The notes beneath the pieces were generated by a model. It did not search any database. It was given only the letters and a program-made list of their open reading frames with translations, and was not told the DNA's origin. Source: Octadecabacter antarcticus 307 (GTDB lineage Bacteria; Pseudomonadota; Alphaproteobacteria; Rhodobacterales; Rhodobacteraceae). From it: DNA of 64,000 bases. Below, piece after piece: positions 56,592 through 64,000 of the stretch (within the stretch, counting starts at the first letter, position 1; each line of letters starts with the position of its first letter). The position numbers and the translations under genes were made by a program. The stretch spans positions 4,020,501-4,084,500 of the forward strand of contig NC_020911.1 of NCBI RefSeq assembly GCF_000155675.2, given 5' to 3'.

Positions 56592-57643
56592 GGCTTTGTT
56601 GCACAAATCGGGTTGAGGTCGTACTTCCCCTAAAACCGGACGGATTTAGCCTACGGCCTCTGTCTTGGGGATGCCAAGCGCTGTGAAGCCGTTTAGGATC
56701 GCAGCACGGATTTGGATCTCCGCAACCTGCCGATCAAAGTCACGCGCTGAGAGGCGCTGACCCAGTAATTTCACACAATGCATCTTTGTCTCAACGCGGC
56801 TTCTGCGGTGATATCCGGTCACCTGTCGCCACAACGCGGAGCCTAGATACTTTGAGGCTCGCACTGCTTCGTTGCGCGCTCTGGCCCCGGGTGTGTCGTG
56901 CTTCCATAACTTGGCATTCTTGCGCGGCGGTATGACGGCGTGGGCATTTCGCGCGGCAATCGCATCGTAGCATTTGCGGGTGTCGTATGCCCCGTCGGCT
57001 GTGACGCTACCGAGTTCCTGATCAGCGGGGATCTGATTGAGCAGGTCAGGCAACATGGGCGCGTCCCCGATGCTGCTGTTAGTGACCTCGACGGCCCGTA
57101 TTTCCAGCGTTTGTTCATCAATCCCAATATGTATCTTGCGCCACAACCGCCGTTTGGGTCCACCGTGCTTGCGTGCGTTCCATTCTCCTTCGCCCTCAGC
57201 CTTGATGCCTGTACTATCTATCAGCAGGTGCAGTGGTCCGGTTGAGCCCTTGTACGGGATGGCCACCGATAACGTCCTCTGACGGCGACATAAGGTACTG
57301 AAATCCGGCACTGACCAGTTCAGACCGGCAAGCTTGAGAAGGCTTTCTACAAATCCAGCCGTCTGCCTCAACGGCAAACCGAACAGCACTTTGAGGGTCA
57401 GGCAGGCTTGTATCGCCGCATCGCTGTAGGCTTGTTGGCGTCCCCGCCGCCCTGAAGGCACAGCCTCCCACGTCATCCCCGCGTCAAACCAGATCGAAAG
57501 CGATCCCCGCATCTTCAGTGAAAAATTGTACTCAGCCCAGTTCCGGGTCTTATACTTTGTAGGTATCCAGCTGCTCATAACCGCCAGCTATCACGCTGGA
57601 TTCATACAGTGAATCCTCGTGACGCGATTTGTGCAACAAAGCC
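56592..57643. mobile_element. IS5-family element, IS903 subgroup, intact
   Basis: The 1052-bp element has perfect 19-bp terminal inverted repeats (GGCTTTGTTGCACAAATCG at 56592-56610 and its complement at 57625-57643). It is flanked by the 9-bp duplication ACGCCAATG. Length, ends and duplication size match the IS903 group. Ends and transposase are intact, so it may still move. Confidence 0.93.
56646..57578 (-). CDS. IS903-type transposase
   Basis: A 310-residue DDE transposase: D121 (HLLIDSTGIKAEG), D195 (SVTADGAYDTRKCYD) and E263 (GYHRRSRVETKMHCVKLL) form the catalytic triad. No frameshift is present. It lies wholly within the inverted repeats of the element. Confidence 0.95.
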   Translation of the reverse strand: MSSWIPTKYKTRNWAEYNFSLKMRGSLSIWFDAGMTWEAVPSGRRGRQQAYSDAAIQACLTLKVLFGLPLRQTAGFVESLLKLAGLNWSVPDFSTLCRRQRTLSVAIPYKGSTGPLHLLIDSTGIKAEGEGEWNARKHGGPKRRLWRKIHIGIDEQTLEIRAVEVTNSSIGDAPMLPDLLNQIPADQELGSVTADGAYDTRKCYDAIAARNAHAVIPPRKNAKLWKHDTPGARARNEAVRASKYLGSALWRQVTGYHRRSRVETKMHCVKLLGQRLSARDFDRQVAEIQIRAAILNGFTALGIPKTEAVG

Positions 57644-57652
57644 ACGCCAATG
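57644..57652. repeat. 9-bp target-site duplication, right copy
   Basis: ACGCCAATG, identical to the copy at 56583-56591. Confidence 0.9.
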
Positions 57653-58266
57653 TATAAAAAGTAGCTCAATGGAGTTTGGGTTAGGTACTGCGCATAAAAA
57701 TTTCTCATTTCGCTACAAAAAGCAAAATCTACAAAATCCCAATTTTCACGTTTCATTTTCCACCAAAGGTAATGGTCAGAAAAGTCACCCGCGCTCCAAA
57801 ACTCGTAGTGTGAATGCAATCTCCGAATGGGATCTTGGAGAATTGTTACCAATTTATAATTACCCTCAATACTAGAGTTTTCACCAATATATTTAACAGG
57901 GAAAAATGCCCATAGATAATATTATCATCTTGCGCCGGTGCTGGGTTTATTAGGTGTTCGAGGACCACCTTGGATCGTTCTGGTTCAGGAATTTTAAAAA
58001 AACTATGGTAGTCTTTTTCAGTAAATTGGGCATAGTTTTATCAATATAATTTCTTACAGATGTGCCCGCACACTTTGGCATATGGAGAAATAATTTCATC
58101 TAGAGATCCTTTTCGTTCGGTACTGGAATGGTGGTGGGCATTACTTGGCACTGTTTGAAGGCAGCCTCCCAAAAAGGACATGGTGTGATTGCGGCGGCCG
58201 CTCTGCGGTGGCGAACGAGGTCCTGCTATACTGGCCTCATGGAAACAAGCCGTGAGGAGAACGACC

Positions 58267-59307
58267 ATGACATATTATGCAGGATTAGACGTTTCGCTCA
58301 AAGAAATTTCGATCTGTATTATCGATGATGACGGGGCGATTGTGGCACAAGGCACCGCGCCAGCTGATCCCGAAGGGGTGGCAGGTTGGTTTAAGAACCG
58401 ATCTCTGGCTCCAAAACGGATTGTGCATGAAAGCGGACAGCTTTCGATCTGGCTACAACGCGGGATGGTGCAATTGGGCTTACCAGCAATCTGCATCGAT
58501 GCCCGCAAGGCCCATAAGAGTTTGTCTGCACGGTTGAATAAGTCGGACAGCGCTGATGCAGAAGGCCTCGCGCAACTCGCACGGATGAACTGGTTCACTC
58601 CGGTTCACATTCGCAGTGAAGAGTCGGATCTATTGCGGGTGTTAGTCGGAGGACGAGAGCGTATGATCCGACTGCGCAAGGATCTGGAAGGCCACATCCG
58701 AGGCGTTCTGAAGGCCTTTGGTATCCGAATGACTGGGATAGGTCAGGCGCAGCAAAGGCAAGGATTTCGCGATCAACTGGCCGCCGCTGGAGAAACCGAT
58801 CCCGTGCTGCGCACCATCGCAGACGGGTTCATCGCCGCCCACATCACGCTGTGCAAGGCGACCGCTGACTTTGATGCCGCATTGAGGGCGAAGTCCAAAA
58901 GTAATCCCATCGCGCGTCGCCTCATGACCATTCCCGGAGTTGGCCCAATTGTATCACTCAGTTTTGCAGCACTCGTCGACGATCCCAATCGGTTCAGTAA
59001 AACCTCAGACGTGGGTGCGTTTCTCGGTTTGACGCCGAGGCGGCACCAATCGAGTGAAATGGATTGGTCGGGCCGTGTCTCAAAGTGCGGAGATGCAGCG
59101 ATGCGGGGGCTACTGTTTGAAGCGGCGTCCTGTGTCATTAGACAGGTGAAGCGCTTCTCAGCGTTGAAGTCCTGGGCCGTCCGACTGGCTGGGCGGCGAG
59201 GCTTCCGCAAAGCCGCTGTTGCCACCGCGCGCAAGATTGCAGTGTTGATGCTGACGCTCTGGAAATCAGGAACCGACTATCAATGGACACAAGAGGCCAC
59301 TGCCTGA
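58267..59307 (+). CDS. IS110-family transposase (intact)
   Basis: A 346-residue DEDD transposase. The N-terminal RuvC-like part begins MTYYAGLDVSLKEISICIID and includes KSDSADAEGLAQLARM; the C-terminal IS116/IS110 domain includes IPGVGPIVSLSFAALVDDP and FLGLTPRRHQSSEMDWSGR. GAGGAG precedes the ATG. Different subgroup from the relic at 174-1435. Element ends are not obvious, as is usual for this family. Confidence 0.92.
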   Translation: MTYYAGLDVSLKEISICIIDDDGAIVAQGTAPADPEGVAGWFKNRSLAPKRIVHESGQLSIWLQRGMVQLGLPAICIDARKAHKSLSARLNKSDSADAEGLAQLARMNWFTPVHIRSEESDLLRVLVGGRERMIRLRKDLEGHIRGVLKAFGIRMTGIGQAQQRQGFRDQLAAAGETDPVLRTIADGFIAAHITLCKATADFDAALRAKSKSNPIARRLMTIPGVGPIVSLSFAALVDDPNRFSKTSDVGAFLGLTPRRHQSSEMDWSGRVSKCGDAAMRGLLFEAASCVIRQVKRFSALKSWAVRLAGRRGFRKAAVATARKIAVLMLTLWKSGTDYQWTQEATA

Positions 59308-59843
59308 ACTGAATTCTTGCCGGACGGGCGGGAAGCGAAGTCCCGACGGGACGGAGGTTGATCGATCTCGTAAAAACGGTTGGGACGGAGCAACTGCCAC
59401 GTAACCCGCAAACGACATTGGAGACGATCCACCACCGAAAACCATCATGAGGCGCAATGCGCGACCTCGGAGAGAACCATGACCCCGAACGGACAGATCG
59501 CTAACCCGCTTGACAAGGCCGCAAACAGAGAACCGTTTTTGAACGCATAGAAACCCGTTGGGCCTGTGCCCATTTTTTGAAAGCGACCATTGGCCTTACT
59601 GTTACCAAAAGTCGCTTTATCTGGACAGCTGCCCTTGACCACGACCGCAGCGAAAGTCGGCTTACCGCCCTCTCGGTCGTTGCACAATTATAATCGCACG
59701 AACTAGGGTATTCGATCAGCAGCCATATCTTAACCCCACTGAGTGCCATTGCGAACTGTCAAGGGTGACACTAACGTGCGACACAACATCAATCGCACAC
59801 TGCTGTTCCAAGCCTTATCAATGGTCTAATTATGTGGTGGAGT
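59308..59843. other. non-coding end of the island
   Basis: About 540 bases between the IS110 transposase and the right repeat. It includes the GC-rich IS110 downstream end. The rest shows only short frames without recognisable domains. Confidence 0.5.
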
Positions 59844-59880
59844 TCCCGCTATGCTCCACTATTCCCTTTTATTTCAGTGA
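59844..59880 (+). repeat. right attachment-site repeat (attR)
   Basis: The displaced copy of the tRNA-Ala 3' end, with one mismatch (T for C in CCACC) over 37 bp. Confidence 0.85.
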
Positions 59881-59940
59881 ATAAGACAAGCGTTAGAACG
59901 CTGCGCCTCGGATGTGGTCGAATGACGCTGTCACTAACAC

Positions 59941-61221
59941 TCATTCACTTTGATCGTGAATACGCCTTACCATGTACCAAACCAGCAGCAGCACAGCCGG
60001 TGTCACGAAGGCCGCCATCGCAAATTTCGGCACGCCGAGAGCTATTTCGAGCGGGGCGAGCATATAGAGCGCAAGATTGACCGCATAGTAGCTAATCGCC
60101 ACGACCGATAGTCCTTCCACGGTATGTTGCAACCGAAGTTGCAGGCCCGCACGCCGATCCATGCTTTCAAGCAGCAATTGGTTTTGCATCGACCGTTCAA
60201 CATCCACCCGTGTGCGCAATAAATTGCCCACTCTCAGCGCCCGCTCTGACATGTCTTTTAGCCGCTTCTGGGTTGATTTAACGGTGCGCATTGCTGGATC
60301 AAATCGACGCATCATAAATTCAGAAAAGGTCTGCATGCCCAAAAAACGATCTTCACGCAGGACCTCAATACGCTGGTTCACGATTGTTTCGTAGGCCTCT
60401 GTTGCGCCAAACCGGAACGAAGTTTGTGCGATGCTATTCTCCAACTCCGCCGAAACGGCGAGAAGGTGTTCCAACATCTCGTCATGTTTGGCGGCGGCAC
60501 CACGCATCTCGGAGGACAAATCGTTCAGCGTTGTTTCAGTCGCGCCCATGTCGGACCCAAGTTCACGCGCCCGGTTCAGACCGAGCATCGCCATTGATTT
60601 ATAGGTCTCAATCTCGCAAAGGCGCTGGATGACACGGCCAATCCGGCGGTCACCACAGCTTGGCCGAGGAAAAACAGCAAAGCGGGTGTGGCCGTTTTGA
60701 TCGATGTGAAAGTCGCCTGCGATCACCAACTGATCGTCCAACACTTTGCTGATTGCCAGGCTCTCGGGAACAAACCAATCTTTTGTTTTCTCAACGGTCT
60801 TATCGTCACTCTCGAAGACGTCGACGCGGATCAACGCAGATGTTAACCGTGTCCCAACGGCAGCATCTAGCCAGTCCTTTGGGAACACGCCAAAGTTCTC
60901 TTCTTCAAAGGGTTTGATTGAATCGCCACCCCCAAAAATAGTGTAGGTTACAAACTCTGTGTGGCTTTCCCATTTCAGCTGATGCCGACCGATTTGGCCG
61001 GAATAATGCGTAGCCCCAACTTGCGGATGTTCTGCCCCATAACGGTCCAACAAATTCAAAAGGTGAGCCATATCAGCGTCACGATCACGCCCTGCTGCGT
61101 TCACTGCTGGCTTGATCGCCAAATATGACGCATGGCTCGGCGCAGTCACTATCGGAAAGGGGCGCGCATGAAGTTCGTTGGACATCGCGTAACGCAACGG
61201 GTGTTCGACGACTGGGGACAT
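59941..61221 (-). CDS. DUF3422 membrane protein
   Basis: A 426-residue protein of the DUF3422 family: HPLRYAMSNELHARPFPIVT near the start, FGGGDSIKPFEEENFG, a central coiled-coil region (about 230-330) and two C-terminal membrane helices (LSVVAISYYAVNLALYMLAP, FAMAAFVTPAVLLLVWYMV). Topology resembles CorA-like proteins. I prefer the ATG at 61221, which has AGG upstream; a GTG at 61266 is possible. The gene ends about 60 bases beyond the island. Confidence 0.88.
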   Translation of the reverse strand: MSPVVEHPLRYAMSNELHARPFPIVTAPSHASYLAIKPAVNAAGRDRDADMAHLLNLLDRYGAEHPQVGATHYSGQIGRHQLKWESHTEFVTYTIFGGGDSIKPFEEENFGVFPKDWLDAAVGTRLTSALIRVDVFESDDKTVEKTKDWFVPESLAISKVLDDQLVIAGDFHIDQNGHTRFAVFPRPSCGDRRIGRVIQRLCEIETYKSMAMLGLNRARELGSDMGATETTLNDLSSEMRGAAAKHDEMLEHLLAVSAELENSIAQTSFRFGATEAYETIVNQRIEVLREDRFLGMQTFSEFMMRRFDPAMRTVKSTQKRLKDMSERALRVGNLLRTRVDVERSMQNQLLLESMDRRAGLQLRLQHTVEGLSVVAISYYAVNLALYMLAPLEIALGVPKFAMAAFVTPAVLLLVWYMVRRIHDQSE

Positions 61222-61474
61222 AAGATTAAAACCTGACTCAATTTCGTTTGTAACAATAGTAACCACGCCTATACGAACGGGAATACTTTTTAAGGCGGCA
61301 AAACCGCACGCTGATTCCTTCGTTACGCCAGGGACCGACTTTCGCTTTTACTGTGGCGCATCCTTCTCAGATCATTGCCGCTACGTCCGTGTCAACAGAT
61401 TTGAGTAGAGCAACATACCCCACGGTAAGAACGCATCTTCTACCTGCGCCCAAATGCTGTGCGCCGCGATGGGG

Positions 61475-61760
61475 TCAAGTTTGGCGGCCTGCGCGCAACG
61501 ATTTGGGCCTATCGATATAGGTAATGTCATAGGGTCGTTTGGCGGCCGTCAGCAATTGGGCCAATTGGATCAGCCAGCCTCCTGTGCCGCCACCCGCAAA
61601 AAGTGCGCGAAGGGGTTTGGTCCAATCGCGCGTACCCCCGAATAAGAAATGGTCAATTTCGCGCGGATAAGACAGGGAACCGGTGATCAGCCGCTTGGCC
61701 TCATCCGCAGGGTCCCGATCTGGAAAGGGGGGTTGCTTCGTATTGGTCTTTGACGTTGGG
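61475..61760 (-). pseudogene. SAM-dependent methyltransferase fragment
   Basis: A segment reading DPADEAKRLITGSLSYPREI, DWTKPLRALFAGGGTGGWLI and IQLAQLLTAAKRPYDITYID. This is the N-terminal region with motif I of a class I methyltransferase, where the usual GGGTGD is GGGTGG. No proper start and no downstream two-thirds are present. It overlaps nothing else and appears to be a remnant. Confidence 0.6.
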
Positions 61761-61841
61761 CCGTCACGAAGGCTAACAATTTTGGCTTTTGCAGGCCAGA
61801 TCATTTCGCACGACAGTACAGCCGAAACCTTACACCTTGGT

Positions 61842-62678
61842 CTACTTCTTCGGCACTCCGTCAAAATCTGCCGCATCATGGCGCTCGCGCAGCTGTTCAT
61901 GCGGCTCACCCCATGTGCGATTGACCATTTTGCCACGCTGGAACGCTGGACGCGCAAAAACATCATTCGCCCAGCGGTTCACATTCTCGTAGCTTTCCAC
62001 GTCGAGAAATTCAGCTGCGTCATAGACCAGCCCTTTGACCAACGCGCCATACCACGGCGCCGTCGCCATATCCGCGATCGTGTATTCGTCGCCTGCCAGA
62101 TAGCGATTGTCTTCCAGCTGTTGGTTCAAAACATCTAACTGGCGCTTGGCCTCCATCGCGAAACGATTGATCGGATATTCAAATTTCTCCGGCGCGTAGG
62201 CGTAAAAATGGCCAAAACCGCCGCCCAGATAAGGTGCTGAACCTTGCAGCCAGAACAGCCAGTTCAGCGTCTCGGTGCGCCCTTCGATGTCGCGCGGCAA
62301 AAACGCGCGAAATTTCTCGGCGAGGTATAGCAAGATCGCGCCACTTTCAAAAACTCGCACGCCGGTCGATTTGTCGAACAGCGCCGGAATTTTGGAATTG
62401 GGGTTTACGTCTACGAAACCACTGGAAAACTGGTCGCCCTCATTGATGTCGATGAACCACGCGTCGTAATCGGCAGCGTAACCTTTGGCCAAAAGCTCCT
62501 CCAGCATCACCGTGACTTTCACCCCGTTCGGTGTCGCCAGCGAATGCAGCTGCAAAGGGTGCTTTCCCACGAGCAGATCTTTGTCGTGGGTCGCCCCCGC
62601 GATGGGGCGATTGATGCTGGCAAACTTGCCGCCGCTCTCAGAATCCCAAGTCCAAACTTTAGGGGGCGTGTAGGTCAT
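61842..62678 (-). CDS. yghU: YghU-type glutathione S-transferase
   Basis: A 278-residue GST of the YghU/Ure2p-like class: YTPPKVWTWDSESGGKFASI and the N-terminal thioredoxin fold LHSLATPNGVKVTVMLEELL (Thr/Asn active site), FESGAILLYLAEKF, then the helical domain with GGGFGHFYAYAPEKFEYPIN. Members act on disulfides or peroxides using one or two glutathiones. Full length and intact. Confidence 0.92.
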   Translation of the reverse strand: MTYTPPKVWTWDSESGGKFASINRPIAGATHDKDLLVGKHPLQLHSLATPNGVKVTVMLEELLAKGYAADYDAWFIDINEGDQFSSGFVDVNPNSKIPALFDKSTGVRVFESGAILLYLAEKFRAFLPRDIEGRTETLNWLFWLQGSAPYLGGGFGHFYAYAPEKFEYPINRFAMEAKRQLDVLNQQLEDNRYLAGDEYTIADMATAPWYGALVKGLVYDAAEFLDVESYENVNRWANDVFARPAFQRGKMVNRTWGEPHEQLRERHDAADFDGVPKK

Positions 62679-62762
62679 TATCGTTTCCTTAACTATACAC
62701 TAACCAAGCTAGGGTCGTAGGCGGCAGGTGCAATGGGCACCGCGCGTCATCCACCTAAAAAG

Positions 62763-62814
62763 TTTTGTACAAACCATACGAGCCGCAGTTTTCTGTTTGT
62801 ATAAAGCCGTATGG
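62763..62814. promoter_or_regulatory. paired palindromes upstream of the hydantoinase gene
   Basis: TTTGTACAAA (62764-62773) and TTTGTATAAA (62796-62805) have centres 32 bp apart. CCATACG at 62774 and CGTATGG at 62808 add a further inverted repeat. They lie about 80-130 bases before the start codon and look like operators of an unlinked regulator. Confidence 0.5.
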
Positions 62815-62891
62815 CTTGACGCGAAATTCACAAAGGTTGCGTCTTACGGTGTCCGGCCCCAAAGTCCCTGAAAAAGCAAAAGGGGACTGTC

Positions 62892-64000
62892 ATGGCTGCG
62901 ATTGCACGGCTCGGCGTTGATATCGGCGGCACGTTCACGGATGTCGTCCTAGAGACGGGTGGCAAGACCTTTTCAACAAAGGTTCTGACGACCTATACAG
63001 CCCCCGAAAATGCGATCATCGACGGCATTCATAAGGTCTGTGAAAAGTCTGGAATTACGCCATCCGACATTGGCCAAATCATCCACGGCACCACTCTGGC
63101 AACCAATGCTTTGATCGAACGGCGCGGTGCGAAGACAGCATTGATTACCACCGAAGGGTTCCGTGATGTCATTGAAATGCGGACAGAATCCCGATTTGAA
63201 CAATATGATCTTAACCTGACCCTGCCGGAACCTTTGTTGCCACGTCAGATGCGCTACACAGTGCCCGGGCGCATAGATGCACTGGGTGTGGAACTGATCC
63301 CGCTCACCCGCGCTGACATCGAACCCGTTGTCGCAAAGATCGCCGCGGCGGGTTATGAAAGCATCGCGATTGGCCTGATCCACAGCTATTTGAACCCCAT
63401 GCACGAACGGCTGGTCGCACAAGTTTTTGCCGACAAAATGCCTGATGCGATGGTGTCGATCAGCTGCGAAGTCTCGCCGCAGATGCGCGAATACGAACGC
63501 TTCAATACAGTTGTCGCCAACGCCTACATCAAACCCCTGATGAAGAGCTATCTAAGCCGTCTTGAGGCGCGATTAAGCACTGAGGGCGTGGACTGCAAAA
63601 TTTTCCTAATGCATTCAGGTGGTGGGATAATTTCACTTCAAAGTGCCGCAGATTTCCCTGTGCGACTCGTCGAATCCGGCCCTGCTGGGGGCGCAGTTTT
63701 CGCGGCCCACATCGCGGCGCGTTACGGGCTGGATAAGGTGCTTAGCTTTGACATGGGCGGGACGACGGCAAAGATTTGTCTGATCAAAAACCAGACCCCG
63801 AAAACCAGCCGTGTGTTTGAGGTCGCGCGGACGTATCGGTTCAAAAAAGGGTCTGGCATGCCAATCTCAATTCCCGTGATCGACATGGTCGAAATCGGGG
63901 CTGGCGGTGGCTCACTCGGGTCCGTCGATGCGATGCGCCAGATCCGCGTTGGCCCCGAAAGTGCAGGGTCCGAACCGGGGCCTGCGTGCTACGGGCGCGG
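62892..64000 (+). CDS. hyuA: hydantoinase A / N-methylhydantoinase A (partial)
   Basis: The gene runs off the window; 369 codons are visible. It shows the ASKHA-type phosphate loop RLGVDIGGTFTDVVLETGG (6-24), HGTTLATNALIERRG, the second motif VLSFDMGGTTAKICLI and GAGGGSLGSVD. It would be an ATP-dependent hydantoin or 5-oxoproline hydrolase large subunit. AGGGG lies before the ATG at 62892. The partner hyuB would be expected just outside. Confidence 0.93.
   Translation, partial: MAAIARLGVDIGGTFTDVVLETGGKTFSTKVLTTYTAPENAIIDGIHKVCEKSGITPSDIGQIIHGTTLATNALIERRGAKTALITTEGFRDVIEMRTESRFEQYDLNLTLPEPLLPRQMRYTVPGRIDALGVELIPLTRADIEPVVAKIAAAGYESIAIGLIHSYLNPMHERLVAQVFADKMPDAMVSISCEVSPQMREYERFNTVVANAYIKPLMKSYLSRLEARLSTEGVDCKIFLMHSGGGIISLQSAADFPVRLVESGPAGGAVFAAHIAARYGLDKVLSFDMGGTTAKICLIKNQTPKTSRVFEVARTYRFKKGSGMPISIPVIDMVEIGAGGGSLGSVDAMRQIRVGPESAGSEPGPACYGR

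Larger units (their letters stand above)
56378..58099 (-). pseudogene. sulfotransferase gene split by an insertion sequence
   Basis: The ATG at 58099 opens MKLFLHMPKCAGTSVRNYID; HMPKCAGTS is the 5'-phosphosulfate binding loop of Sulfotransfer-type enzymes. After two small frameshifts the protein continues as YKLVTILQDPIRRLHSHYEF (the 3'-phosphate loop region), is interrupted at 57652 by the IS903-like element, and resumes at 56591 with QENLEKSVERCLEELRLYKT and ends EDYLIYEYATRKFDH at 56378. Probably once modified cell-surface polysaccharide. It is AT-rich compared with the chromosome, as expected for acquired DNA. Confidence 0.8.
55614..59880. mobile_element. integrative island inserted in tRNA-Ala, degraded
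   Basis: About 4.3 kb bounded by the 37-bp direct repeats. It contains an integrase N-terminal fragment next to the tRNA, a broken sulfotransferase gene, an intact IS903-type element, an IS110-type transposase gene and about 500 bases without genes. The catalytic part of the integrase is missing, so the island can no longer excise unaided. Confidence 0.75.

Overview
The window reads as a chromosomal segment of a marine alphaproteobacterium of the family Rhodobacteraceae (Roseobacter group). The evidence is the gene content and order: an sdhCDAB operon, mesaconyl-CoA hydratase and malyl-CoA thioesterase genes next to mdh-sucCD-sucAB-lpd, crotonyl-CoA carboxylase/reductase beside ethylmalonyl-CoA mutase, a LuxR/LuxI quorum-sensing pair, and several small families typical of this group (TIGR02300, TIGR02186, DUF1737). 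The many transposon remains and broken genes suggest a lineage with strong insertion-sequence activity. A polar roseobacter such as Octadecabacter would fit, but that is only a guess.

Layout. 1-3900 is a graveyard of insertion sequences: relics of IS110, IS3, IS66 and IS30 transposases and a relic of an outer-membrane barrel protein. Four short palindromic elements sit inside the IS3 and IS66 reading frames. 4195-11761 holds housekeeping genes: lipid II flippase murJ, a glyoxalase-fold protein, a rhomboid homologue lacking its catalytic residues, trpS, a secreted protein broken by a stop codon, a universal stress protein, an Fe-S scaffold (nfu), tsaB and rimI. 11922-17965 is a nucleoside/purine ABC-transporter operon (binding protein, double ATPase, two permeases) ending in a purine nucleoside phosphorylase. 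18060-19732 pairs a TauE/SafE exporter with a TIGR02186 protein. 19781-23749, on the minus strand, carries a 69-residue protein, luxR, luxI, a RecD-like helicase and a broken short-chain dehydrogenase.

23945-29341 has ccr and ecm, two key enzymes of the ethylmalonyl-CoA pathway, around an acyltransferase. It is followed by an H-NS-like protein, deoD and a DUF1989 protein. 32596-36596 is the succinate dehydrogenase operon, with two small lipoprotein genes between sdhA and sdhB. 37220-39842 carries mch and mcl2, which complete the acetyl-CoA assimilation theme. 41315-52585 is a run of TCA-cycle genes (mdh, sucC, sucD, sucA, sucB, lpd) with several small membrane or unknown genes inserted between them.

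The sdh and suc operons share a distinctive upstream element: two GTGATCAC palindromes whose centres are exactly 21 bp apart. A single copy lies just upstream of the GntR/FCD regulator gene at 53616-54266. I infer that this regulator controls the TCA cluster and itself.

55556-59880 is a small integrative island in the 3' end of a tRNA-Ala(GGC) gene. It is bounded by a 37-bp near-perfect direct repeat and contains a truncated integrase, a sulfotransferase gene split by an intact IS903-type element with a 9-bp target duplication, and an intact IS110-type transposase gene. The window ends with a DUF3422 protein, a methyltransferase relic, a YghU-type glutathione S-transferase and the start of a hydantoinase A gene.

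Most core genes look intact and the assignments are secure. The undescribed candidates are the variable-stem palindromic elements, the paired GTGATCAC regulon, a shared motif upstream of ecm and mcl2, and a hairpin covering the luxI ribosome-binding site.
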